From: Nemophila menziesii
Taxonomy: Eukaryota > Streptophyta > Magnoliopsida > Boraginales > Hydrophyllaceae
Assembly (NCBI GenBank): GCA_029959085.1
Contig: JARWIR010000002.1
Location: 60,566,154 to 60,630,153, forward strand
Length of the DNA: 64,000 nucleotides
Direction: 5' to 3'
Shown here: positions 12,007-21,948 of the stretch, piece by piece
Layout of the letters: every line of letters starts with the position of its first letter
Numbering within the stretch: the stretch's first letter is position 1
The notes under the pieces: generated by a model
Told to the model about the DNA's origin: nothing
What the model saw: the letters and a program-made list of their open reading frames with translations, nothing else
The model's database searches: none
Translations under genes and position numbers: made by a program

Positions 12007-13623
12007 TGGTGGTCCTTTGTGTGTTCTAAAAATAAATGCAAATGCTAATCGAACCACAACCGCAAGTGTACGGTTGTCCCAAGGAGTAATAACTGATAAA
12101 TCAGATTCGTTCCAAGGACGGAATGGTTGATCACAATGTCTAGCAAATAGTGATTGATGCACTTATGAAAATAAAAGATAATACTATGTTTGTTGGTTTT
12201 TTTTGTTATTAAAGCTACTAAATGAAAGACAAATTATAAATGTAAGTAAAAGCTAAGACGCAAGTAAAATGATGTAAAACGCAATATGAGATGTAGTACT
12301 TGAGAACGCAAGGATCCTCCCAATCCTATTTCCTAAATTATGTTGTTTAAGGGCTAAATTGGTCAATTACAATGGTCGGGATTCTAAATTCCTTATACCC
12401 CCGTCAGGGTGGACTATAAGGCAATCCTAGGGTGTCACTAGTCCCGTCAGGGTAAATATGATCCACCTTTAGATGTTTAAGTTTTATTACCTCATTGGCC
12501 CTAGAATTAGCTAAGTTCGTCAGAATCAATAACTTCTATCCTAGATTCGAATAAATGGTTCTGTATTTAAACCCTCCGTCAGGATGATCCAATTGCCACT
12601 AATTGGAATAGCCTAAATACTAACACCTGTTCCTAGTTCATGACGCTAAAAACAGTAAAATAATCTCAATTTATTGAAAAGAGTAAAAGCCCTAATTTAG
12701 TTTAATTCAATAAAAACCCAAATTCAACATTCGTTATTTCATAAAATTAGGATTCACCCATTGTTTGTTCTCAAGCACTATGAATTATTTAGCTCATATT
12801 AAAACGAAATACTAAATTAAAAATAAAGGAATTAATATTTGATTACAAAATTAAAGATAAGAAAAACCTAATTTCCGGAATAGGAATGACTACGAACGGA
12901 GATATAGACCCTCTCCAGCTCTTCTAGCTTCTTCTTCTTCCTTCCGTTGACTTCTCTCTGGTGTTTAATCTTGTAGAATGTGAATTGTATTGACACTCTC
13001 TTCTAAGGATGAGTTGATTTGAAGAACAAATTGAGAGGTGAGAAATAATGAGGTCAAAAACTCCTTTTATAAGCTCAAAAACGGATTAGGGCTTGGACCT
13101 AATAATAAAACACTAATTATATGTCCAAGCCCAAATTCTAAGCCCAAAATCCCGTAACTGCTGATACACCTTCACTAAAACGGATTTTCCCGATGCGTTA
13201 TAACTCCGATTGACCTCATTCCAGTTGCTAAAGTTCCGTAACTCGATAAGGAATGATTTCTCTTTAAAGGTAAACAGCTAGATCATCGCTTAAGCACCTC
13301 GAAATCAGCAATCTATGGCCTGGAAAATGGATTTTCAGCTCTAAAAATAATATCTTCGGGATTTCTTTTCAAGTCTTGACTCTAATTCACGATCTTTGAC
13401 TTTCTCCTCGGATTCCTCTTCTAGCTAACATCTAAAACCTGTAAAATCTTCACTAAAAATACCAATATTACGCGCAAAAGTTTAATAAATTAAAAATGCT
13501 AGAAGTAAAAAGGTAATTCCGGATTATTGCAAATTTAGTCCAAAAGTCTATCAAATTAATTAAATAAACACAAAAAATTATGTCTCCCAAGGGTCGAAAA
13601 TAAGAACAATTAGGGAGACATCA
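12007..13623 (-). mobile_element. Solo LTR inside element D
   Basis: This is a single 1617-bp minus-strand LTR with both ends (TGGTGGTCC at the left, GGGAGACATCA at the right), a TATAAAA box (complement of 13065-13071), four CGTCAGG motifs (12403, 12444, 12519, 12588) and a perfect GTAAG duplication. There is no internal region. Recombination between the two LTRs of a full element is the standard route to this state. It interrupts the D polyprotein between protease and tail, so it is younger than D. It belongs to the same LTR subgroup as B, C and I. Confidence 0.95.
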
Positions 13624-13949
13624 GTAAGAAACCAAGGAAGTTAGATCCCACCGTTCCTATCATCCACAACCTTTCACATCACAAAGTCCCTAAGGAGAAG
13701 ATCCATGATAAGCCTGTGGATACTGAGCCAAACATTGAGTTTGGGGTTGCCCATGAAGTTCTATGGAAAGCCCACAAACCAGAGAATAGGCCACGAAGTT
13801 ACAAAGACTCGTGGATGGGACCATTCATCGTCACTAAGGTTGTTTCAGCTAAGGTGATAGAGACCATACCCAAAAAGGGGATCAAGCGCAGATTAGTTGA
13901 CGTTTATAACCTTGCTCGTTGTTGGGGAGGCTATATTCGCAAATCTTGA
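13624..13949 (+). pseudogene. Element D integrase C-terminal-like tail
   Basis: The frame resumes directly after the solo LTR duplication and keeps the protease frame. A short basic linker (KKPRK, KVPKEK) is followed by a domain with FGVAHEVLWKAHKP, then DSWMGPFIVTKVVSAKVIE and a closing CWGGYIRKS. The W-GPF-VT-V pattern is that of the small SH3-like end of Ty3/gypsy integrases, where Athila has RW-GPF-V. Only about 100 bases separate it from the protease. The polymerase and integrase core that normally lie between are absent. The DNA-binding end may act in targeting or in packaging as part of gag-protease; that is inference. The copies in G, F and I have the same layout. Confidence 0.75.
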
Positions 13950-14048
13950 TAGAGGTAACACGTCTAACTTTAAAAGACGTTAAATAAAAGTGATGTACGG
14001 GAGACAAACCGCAATTTTTTTATGTTTTTAGTTAGTGTTTAGTTTAGT

Positions 14049-14103
14049 TGTTTTTAGTTGATATTGCATATTTGAGAAAGGTATTAGTGTTTTTGATGTT
14101 CAG
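14049..14103 (+). promoter_or_regulatory. Conserved T-rich block ending in CAG|GT (D)
   Basis: This block runs from 'ttgtttttagttgatattg' to 'tttttgatgttcag' and is base-for-base the same as 31747-31803 in element F over more than 50 bases, although the nearby coding parts differ strongly. G (minus strand, ending at 42734) and, more loosely, I (ending at 61685) have it too. T-rich sequence followed by CAG resembles a plant splice acceptor. It stands between the polyprotein stop and ORF2, where a spliced ORF2 messenger would need one. Confidence 0.5.
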
Positions 14104-14159
14104 GTGTTAGAGAAATTGAGTTTTGGGATAAAAACAAGTTTTTTGGGTATATTCATTAG

Positions 14160-14422
14160 ACCACCGGTATGCCGGTCCTTATGACTGGTAGGCCGGCGCT
14201 CAGAAAACCGGAGGCACAGGTGTCGTCACGTGTTCATTGCCGAGAGTTGATTTTCGAAGGATGACAGCACCGGTAAGCCGGTCAATTCCTCCGGTATGCC
14301 GGCCAGACCAAAAACCCGTGCCCACGTGTGCACGCCTCGGGTATTTTGACGTAACATGGTTTCAAGTAGCTCTAGCACCGGTATAACGGGCCCTACGGCC
14401 GGTAAGCCGGTCAGCGCCGCTG
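14160..14422 (+). repeat. CCGG-palindrome tandem array (D)
   Basis: There are three units of about 105 bp, starting near 14163, 14268 and 14373. Each has paired sites of the form CCGGTATGCCGG and CCGGTAAGCCGG, followed by a GC-rich spacer with 'cacgtgt'. It is GC-rich in an AT-rich element and has no credible frame. Equivalent arrays lie at the same place in E, F and G. Confidence 0.8.
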
Positions 14423-14504
14423 GAGAGAGAAAAAAGTTGCATTTTAAGGTTATAAAGAAGAGGAAGGTTAGTCTATTGCGAATTTTACAATCCTTAAGCC
14501 TCTC

Positions 14505-14859
14505 TTTCTTCTCCAAACCTCTCCTAACTCCATTAAAGCTTCATCAAATCTTCCCCAAACATCAAAAAACTACCCAATCACCACAAAAAGACATCAAATA
14601 TTCTCTCCATATCATTACAAAGAAGATTCAACCACCCAAATCTTACCAAAACACATTGAATTGAAGAATCAAAAGCTTAAATTTCAAAATTCATCCTACA
14701 ATTCCTTAAGTCCATACCAATTCATCAATAATTCATCTTACCCACATAGAGATTCATCATCAAAGCACCATTCCTAACCCAAATAAAGCTTGTTCAACCC
14801 ATAACCAAAAGTTTCAATTTTCAAGAGTGGTTAAAGCTTTGAGTTGGATGTTCATTGAG
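14505..14859 (+). promoter_or_regulatory. G-poor leader before ORF2 (D)
   Basis: About 350 bases are made nearly only of A, C and T ('ctcctaactccattaaagct', 'ttccccaaacatc', 'accacccaaat'). Such sequence folds little and would suit a 5' untranslated leader. F, G, E and I have matching leaders at the same place. The leader ends in 'gctttgagttggatgttcattgag' just before the ATG at 14860. Confidence 0.5.
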
Positions 14860-16066
14860 ATGACTAAAAGAACATAAACATTATCTAATAAGAGGGAGAT
14901 GAAGAAAAGCAAGGTATTGGGTTCAATTGAGAAGAAATCAAGTGAGAAAAGTTCTAGGTCCAATACGAAGGGTAAAATCGATATTAAAAGAGAGGTGAGC
15001 TAGCTTCGATTAATTCTATGGGCAAAAAGGTTCCACTTTTTACCAAGAAGACAACACAACGTCTCGAATTCAAAGGTCCTATACCCAAAGACAAAGAGAA
15101 AGCTTCAAAGGCCATGATAGCTTCTGCAAAGAAATAATTAAGGGAACTACCTTTTGCTTATGAGAAAGTATTCGACGAAGAAGTTGGTACAGGAGAGTAC
15201 AAGAGATTCTTGGAACTTGGTGAAAGATTGGGTTGGTCTACATTCATGGTAAGACGTTCTGATTTATGTCATGAGTTAGTTTTAGATTTCTGTTTAGGCC
15301 TTTTTAGCCGAGATAGTGAAGGTTGTGTTCCAATTAGAGGAAAGTTAGTTCCTTTCACAGTTGAAGAGATTAGAAACCACTTACAGTTTAAGAAATTGGT
15401 TGGACCATGCAAGTATAGTGAAGCGGTGGCTAAACAAAGAATCTTTGATTGGGATTTACTTTTTGACCATGTTTTAGACAAGGAGAAAGTGCAATCACAT
15501 AAGGGAGAATTGAAGGTGCCTTTGCCTTACAAATATCTTCAACCGGATGCTAGAATATGGCACAATTTCCTTATCCCAAACGTCTTTGGAAACACAAGAA
15601 TTTTGGATGTAACTAAGAAGAATGCTCTACTTTTGAATTTTATTTTGAGAGGAGAAGAAGTGGATGTGGCACAGTTTATCTTTGAGGAGGTGATGTGATT
15701 TCTGGTCTCTCCTAAAGCGGTTTATAAGTTAAAATATCCTACTTTGATCACATGTCTTGTGCGAAAAGAGAAGGTGATTTGGGTGAAGAAGAGAAAATTG
15801 AATTTAAAAAGAGTAATATTGATAATGCTTGGATCATGAAAGTATTGAGAGGAGCGGGTTCTACGCAAGTCTCAAAAGAAGAAAAGGAGCAAAGTTGGCA
15901 AGAGAAGATGGAGGAGCATTTAAATAAATTCGAAGAAGATCGAATTTCCTTAGCCGATTATGTGGCACAAATCAAAGCTAATCAAGTGCACATCGTAATA
16001 CTCAATGAGCAATTAAAGAAAGATCCAGCAAATCCTATCATGGATGTCGATAATGCGAGGCAATAG
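14860..16066 (+). pseudogene. Element D ORF2, putative plant transposon protein
   Basis: A Lys/Ser-rich N-terminal part (MKKSKVLGSIEKKS order, about 14899-15120) leads to a domain at 15180-15700. That domain has KRFLELGERLGW, LCHELVLDF, VPFTVEEIRNHL and YLQPDARIWHNFLIPN...LLLNFILRGEEVDV. This order fits the 'putative plant transposon protein' domain found in the third ORF of Athila-type elements. A coiled-coil-like end follows (15752-16066, ending MDVDNARQ). It has stops near the start, one at 15696 and a shift after it. The 15696 TGA replaces the CGA seen in G, a C-to-T change. The function is unknown. I see no signal peptide or membrane segment, so I do not call it an envelope protein. Confidence 0.7.
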
Positions 16067-16150
16067 CCTCAAGAGTATGTTCTCTTTCTTCCTTACCATT
16101 TCTGTAAATTCTTTATCTGCTAATTTTAATTTCTTTTTCGAGTCTTGTTC

Positions 16151-16170
16151 GAGTCGTAGGGACACGATTC
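16151..16170 (+). other. Conserved hairpin, element D copy
   Basis: GAGTCGTAGGGACACGATTC keeps most of the stem. One G-C pair is now G-U and the pair closing the loop is lost (A-C). It lies about 85 bases after the ORF2 stop and is followed by 'atttttgagttgggggtg'. Confidence 0.75.
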
Positions 16171-17635
16171 ATTTTTGAGTTGGGGGTGTGGGGATGTGTT
16201 GTCTCTCATCTCCATTTTTCTGTTTTTAGGTAGAAATTAAATTTTTTTAATACATGGGAATTAGATGTAGAGTGTGTTTAATAGCTTGAAAGCATAAGCT
16301 TAGTGAGTTGATGACAGTAAGTAGTATGTTTGTGAGCTATTTTATTTTGTATGCTTTGAAGTATTTGCAGGAAAACACACATTGATAGTAAAGAAAATAT
16401 TAGTAAGCAATGCGATAGAAAGTATGTTCGATCTCAGGGAGCCTTGAGTGGTTTGTAGGCCGTGAGATCCAAGCTAGTTGACAAACCTATTTGATAAACC
16501 TGCTAAAGGTAAGAGAATAACGAAATTACCTAGTAGAGAAAATGATTAAGGCAGTTCTTTCATATTGAATCCAGATGAAGCCTTTTTACTTTCTCACCCT
16601 GTTATTTGATTTAATATTTAATATCCTTCTCAGCCCCTTCTATTCTTTCTAAAGCCTTTTTATTTAACCACATTATAAGTCATATCCTTTTAGATTATAG
16701 GACTTTTACATATGACCCGCACTCCAATCGCGATGCATAGATAATTGTTTTAGAGCTTGAGTTTGGGGTGGTGGGTCCACCATTATGGGAATTATTATTG
16801 GGTTGGGATTTTTGAGCTTATTAATTGTGCTCTGTTACTATATTTATGATGATTCATATGTTTATATTGTAACCCTTTGCAGGGGTAATAGTGAATGAAG
16901 AAAGCTAAAAAGCATGAAAAGAAAAGAAAAATCTATGAAAAGTAGCGTGATATCTCGAACATCAAAAAGAGATTCATAGCTATACAAAGGAGAAAAAAAT
17001 TATTTGAAAAGAATATATATTCGGACTGGCAAAGTGGAATTATTATGTGAACATATTTATGCTTTAATTGGGTTACTGGGGATTCTACTTTGTGCATCAA
17101 GAAAATCATTGGGTTGAGTGAGAGACGTTTTATGAGATTAACTCAAGCTCTAGGGCAATTCTTTGATGGCTAGTGAGGAGAGAGCCAAAATCTCACTCTA
17201 AATTATCCAAATATACTATCATACCATCCCTAAGCCTAAATTACAACCTTAAAGACCTTTTGATTCTTTGTTATGTAATCGAGAAGTGATTGATCCAATA
17301 GAGAGTCGTTTAGTGGATATTTGGATACTAGTGAAGTTCGATAAACAATCTATAGCTTCCTTGGTGAACTGAGTAAAGTTCCTCTCCTTCTTACACTGCG
17401 AAGCTAATCTAATCTTGAATTCAAGCCGTGTTGACTGTGGATATGAGAAGTGTACAGGTATGTGGTTGGTAAATATAATTACATGAAATTTTCTGAGTAG
17501 TTGCTTTATGTCTATTCTATATATTTTGTTATCTCCTTTCCCATTGTGCTTAAATGACCTAGGTGTGTATTTAGAGACATCCCTTTGGTTTTATCTTTAT
17601 TGTATCAGGACGATACAACTTTGAGTTGGGAGTCT
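16171..17635 (+). mobile_element. Conserved 3' noncoding block (D)
   Basis: Nearly 1.5 kb lie between the hairpin and the 3' LTR with no coding frame, yet this is the best conserved part of the element. By eye it is close to 90% alike with 33029-34492 of F over long runs, and it matches G 39222-40663 in reverse. Fixed landmarks are 'ggtttgtaggccgtgagatcc' (about 16450), 'atgacccgcact' (16713), GAGTTTGGGGTGGTGGGTCC (16761), 'ccctttgcaggggtaatag' (16876) and 'caagctctagggcaattc' (17144). Packaging or replication signals are possible, but this is inference. Confidence 0.8.
17621..17635 (+). other. Polypurine-like tract (D)
   Basis: TTGAGTTGGGAGTCT stands directly before the 3' LTR. F has TTTGAGTTGGGTTCT and G has TTTGAGTTGGGGGTCT at the same spot. 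It would prime plus-strand DNA synthesis. Confidence 0.55.
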
Positions 17636-18914
17636 TGATGTCTCCTCATTTGTGATGAGTTAATATTAAGATGAGACATTATTTTTAGCGATTTAGAAGT
17701 CTTTCTAGTCAATTTTCCCATTAAATATTGCACTTTCCTATTTCTAGTTTTGATTTAATGAATTATTAATTTTAGAGCATATTGGGTTTCATTATTTATT
17801 TTGTGTGAAGCTTTAAAAATAAATATGGAGATTAATTAATTACCAAGTCAATTCTAAGAGATAAGGAAAGAAGATATGCATGAAAATTGGAGATAAGCAA
17901 ACAAAAGCTAAAGTATGGAAATATAAAGCTGTCAAATAAATCTGAATTTCACCACCCACGACCGAAAATTGGTCATCCTTGCTCATCCTTGCCTCCCATT
18001 AATTAGTACTTAGGGTTATTATCATTAGAATTATTGTTGAGAACAAGATGAAGTCTTTTATTATTTATTTTTAGTTTATTTCCTTCAGGTATGAACTAAT
18101 TTTTCCATAGCTTGGGTTTTGCGTTATGCATAATCTATGAATTCTATTTACTTTCTATCTAAGTTTATTTGGGAATTATATATTTTAATCAGATATTAAA
18201 TTCTTATCCATATAGTTGTTTATGTGTTTTGAATTATTGCATGTCCTAGAACTGATCACTTTAGGCTTTCTTAATAGTAGTTAGATGTTCACCTTAGCTG
18301 GGTGTCTAATTATTGAAACAACACATAACGTCTACTGTCTGATATTGGTCTTGACAACACTGATTCTAACTAGATAGTCATTAGGGTATGTTTTCACCAC
18401 TATCACCATGTTTGGAATTGATTTCTTAGGGCCTTGGTAGCGCTTGATAACCCTATTTAAACCAGCCTCGTGGTGTGTCCGTAGCCCCCTTAGTCGCTCT
18501 CCAGGTCTAAGAGAGGGAATTTAGAATCCTGACTAAGTATCTAAGAGCTAATTATCTCCCTTATTAACTAGAAGTTGATAGAAAGAATTAGAAGGATTAG
18601 TGCATACTGCCAAAACCTAAGCTATACTTTTCATCTCATATTTCTTATCTTTTATTTTATTGTCTTTTATTTTCATTAGTTTAATTAATATTCTCTCAAT
18701 CATTCATATTTATTTTCTGTCTTTTAATTAATTACTCTCTACTCTTAATTATTGTTCATTCGTGTAACACACTAAGTCCCTGAGAACGAATCTTCTTATC
18801 GTTAAAACTTGCATACGTCCTGTAATACTTGCAGTACCGGGTTTGCCTAGGGTGCTTTAGTGCATTGTTTTCAGTGTTTATTTCTCATTTTTTATCACAC
18901 CCTAGGCAACACCA
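17636..18914 (+). mobile_element. Element D 3' LTR
   Basis: The LTR is 1279 bp, from TGATGTCTCC to GCAACACCA. It is about 248 bp shorter than the 5' LTR because of one deletion: 'ccacccacgacc' (near 17955) runs almost straight into 'ctcatccttgcctccc'. The lost segment corresponds to about 8255-8525 of the 5' LTR and includes the TATA-like box. Confidence 0.95.
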
Positions 18915-18919
18915 GCATC
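18915..18919. repeat. Target site duplication of D, right copy
   Basis: GCATC repeats 7917-7921. The sequence after it continues the minus-strand gag of element C. Confidence 0.9.
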
Positions 18920-20143
18920 ATGTTGGACTTGACCTCCCTGATATTGATTATGCTGTTTGAATTGATAATTGTTTCCTTGGGGCCTCGATTGATAAGTTCC
19001 TGGATTAACAGCTCCTTATGGATTCGAATATTGAAAACCTGGATGATTCTCATACTGATTACATTCTTGACCATTTGAATAATTATTACCTCGATTGTTG
19101 ATGAAGCATACTGATCTTGGATTATGAGGACAATCTTCCCACGTATGATCAATTGCATCACACTTGGGACATAATTCTGGTTCTTGCACCACATGAATAC
19201 TAGCTCTCGTTTCAGAAACATATAGTTTTTTAATCTTGTTCTCTAGAGCGGCAATTTTTGCATCCAAAGCAGTTTTTGTGTCTACATTCTAGGTACCATT
19301 TTTCGAAAATCGAACTGGTGATCTTGATGGTTGCCAACTCATTTCATTCTTTACGATTTGATCCATAATACCCATTGCTTGATTCACATGAACCATCATA
19401 AGACCACCTTGACACATAGTATCCACTTTTTCTTTGGATGCTTCATCTAAACTACGATAAAAAATCCAAGTTGTAATTCATTTGAATACCCATGTAATGG
19501 GAATTTCCATAATAAAGATTGAAAACGAGTCCAAGCAACTCCTACAGTTTCTCCACGTTCTTGACGAAAACCTGCTACATCAAGTTGTCCACTAAGTCTA
19601 ACACTGAGGATAATACATATCGAAAAATGCAGTTTGAAGTTGATCCCAAGTTAAGATTTCATCATGTTGCTGTTGATCATACCACTCACTAGCTTCACCG
19701 GTGAGATAAAATGCGAACATATGAAAGTACATTTGTTCTTGGGTTACTCCAGGAGTGACATATGCATCGCATATTTGCATAAACTTGTACATGGCTCGAA
19801 TAGGATCTTCTTTTGCCGCACCACTATATTGTCCAATATTGATAAACTGATTGATCATACACGCGTCCGGTCTGAATCTGATTCCTTGAAATGCGGGTGG
19901 ACGGATTCCTAATGGTGGTAAATGGAAAGGTCTGTATTCGTTAGGTTGGACGAACCTTGGTGCGTCTTCTTGAATTCTTTCACCATTGTTATTAAGTGGT
20001 TAATGACCTACCGGAGGAATTTCGAATTGAGCGTTTTGGATTCCTACCGGTGGATCTTGCACTACTGGTGGCACTATTGGGTTGCCATGTTCATCCAACT
20101 GAATTCTAGGATCTTCAACATTATGAATGTTCAAGTTCTCCAT
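18920..20143 (-). pseudogene. Element C gag, N-terminal and core part
   Basis: The likely start is the ATG at 20143 (MENLNIHNVEDPRIQLDEHG), after a short AG-rich leader. A Pro-rich region follows, then the FRPD..MINQFI-IGQYSGAA motif and the core (19858-19598: MYKFMQICDAYVTPGVTQEQ, ASEWYDQQ, TWDQLQTAFFD). Further on are RFQSLLWKFPLHGYS-like sequence and an intact zinc knuckle CPKCDAIDHTWEDC (19171-19130), which fits CX2CX4HX4C. An N/Q/G-rich region follows. Stops and shifts break it, for example just after the Pro-rich part and around 19610. Element D cuts it at 18919; the linker continues at 7916. Confidence 0.87.
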
Positions 20144-20343
20144 TTCTCTTTCTCTTTTCGCTTCTTCCCTTGCTTCTCTCTCCCTCTTGTTTTTAGATCA
20201 GATTTACCTCTCGGGATTCGAGAGCATACACCAAACCTGTAGAACCTGAGAAGAAACAAAACAAAGAAAAGCGTAAAACTGAAAAATAAAATAAAACTAA
20301 CAATTAAATCACTTAGGGATAACACCGTGGTCACACGCTACCG

Positions 20344-20361
20344 TCCCCGGCAGCGGCGCCA
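20344..20361 (-). other. Primer binding site (C)
   Basis: The minus strand reads TGGCGCCGCTGCCGGGGA, the consensus, six bases from the LTR end at 20368. Confidence 0.9.
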
Positions 20362-20367
20362 AAAACA

Positions 20368-21948
20368 TGGTGTCTCCTGGTGTGTTATAAAATAACACCC
20401 TTAAAAAGAAAAGACATGTACTGCAAGTGTACGGGTCGTCCAAGTAATATTCGATAAACGGGATTCCGATCTCAGGGACGGATGGATATGACTTAGAATG
20501 TTATGAAATAAGAAGATAATTGTTATGAGACAAGAAAAGTAAATGGATAGATATTTTTTTGTTTTGTTTTGTTTATGAACTAATGATGCAAGAAAATAAA
20601 GTGCTAAAATGATCAACAAAAATAAAATACTGAAAGTAAAAATATGTAGACGCAATATGAGAATGGTACTTGAGTCTCGCAAGGGATCTACCTATATTTA
20701 TATAATTAACGCTTCCGTTTAAGGGCTGAATTGGTATTTAGTCGTAGTCGGGACTCTATAATCTCCTAACCCCCATCAGGGTGGACTTCACAGCTATCCT
20801 ACGGTATTATAAACCTCGTCAGGGAGATTATACCTACTTTCAAACGGTTTTAGTCTCTTAACCAATTGGCTATGTGGTTAGTCAATTCCGTTAGGATCAT
20901 TGATGAATACCACACGTCTATTACCTATGTCTGTAATTAAACCCCCCGTCAAGGTGATCACTTCCCCACCAAAGTGCATAGCTTAATTACGCAATCCTAT
21001 TTCTAATTGACTGGAATAAAAATAGTAATTAAAATACGATAATATAAATACAAAATACCCAATTCAATTTAAATCAAATAATCTCAAATTCAGAAAAACA
21101 TCAACTAAAATAAATAAGGGTTTAACCCATAATTGCGATTCTCAAGTACTTAATTGTTTGGCTCATATTCAAAGGAAAAACTGAAATAAAATAAAAGGAA
21201 TTAATGTTCTCAAATTACAGAATAAAATAAAGAATCTAATTGAGGCGTTGGAATTGACTTCCGGTGGAAGAATGAAGATTCTTCACCTTTAGTTTCTTTT
21301 TCTGCCATATGCTTTTGACTTTATCTCTCCAATTTAAGCGTAGAATGAATTGTGTAAAATAAGAGTCAAAAGGTCTTCTTATAATTCTTAAAATCGTACT
21401 TAGGCTTGGCTTGAGTAAATTAGTGAAACATTAAATGGCCCAAGTCTAATCTTCTAATTAAAATCTTGTAACTGGTGTGCGGCCTTCACTAAAACAGCTG
21501 TAACTTTCTCAATTCAACACCAAATTGACTAATTCCAGTTTCTAAATCTTCCTTACTCAATAAGGAAGCAAACTTTGTTTCACGACTCAAGGCTAATTTT
21601 ATGTTTTAGTCGCTCGAAATCAGCAATGAATATCAGCCTTCCAGATTTGCAACTTTCCTAGTCAACTCTTCGGGATATATTTTCTCGCCTTTGACTTCTC
21701 TACTCGATCTAAGAATTTAATTCTCGATTCCTCTCCTTGTATGATGCTCCCTAGCATCCATGGACCTACAAACTTTGCACTAAAAAACCATTTATCGTGC
21801 AAAACCTTTAAAAATGAAATATAATGAATTCCAAGGAGAGAAAATGAAATATAATGAAATAACACTAAAAGTGTATCATATTAGTCAATTATTTACCTAA
21901 AATAATGTCTCCTAAGGGCATAACATTAAACCAAAAAAGGAGACATCA
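20368..21948 (-). mobile_element. Element C 5' LTR
   Basis: The LTR is 1581 bp. The inner end is TGGTGTCTCC (plus strand, 20368) and the outer end is GGAGACATCA (to 21948). The 45-bp terminal hairpin is 21904-21948. CGTCAGG motifs lie near 20775, 20817, 20897 and 20948. It is inserted in the 3' noncoding part of element E; the next bases 'gttctctactcatttagatc' are E sequence. The other end of C, with its second duplication, is outside the window. Confidence 0.93.

Larger units (their letters stand above)
7922..18914 (+). mobile_element. Element D, complete non-autonomous Athila-type retrotransposon
   Basis: D has two LTRs, a primer site, gag, protease, integrase-like tail, palindrome array, ORF2, hairpin, a polypurine-like tract and matching target duplications. 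It is 10,993 bp, or about 9.4 kb without the solo LTR at 12007-13623 and one copy of its duplication. No reverse transcriptase, RNase H or integrase core motif is present anywhere between the LTRs. The two LTRs are about 94% alike over their first 200 bases by eye, so the insertion is not recent. It lies in the opposite orientation inside the gag of element C. It could move only with enzymes supplied by another element. Confidence 0.9.

Noticed and set aside
14160..14422. CRISPR array or satellite as explanation of the CCGG repeats
   Set aside because: The context is a plant retrotransposon. Units lack constant repeats with unique spacers, and the number of units is only three to five.
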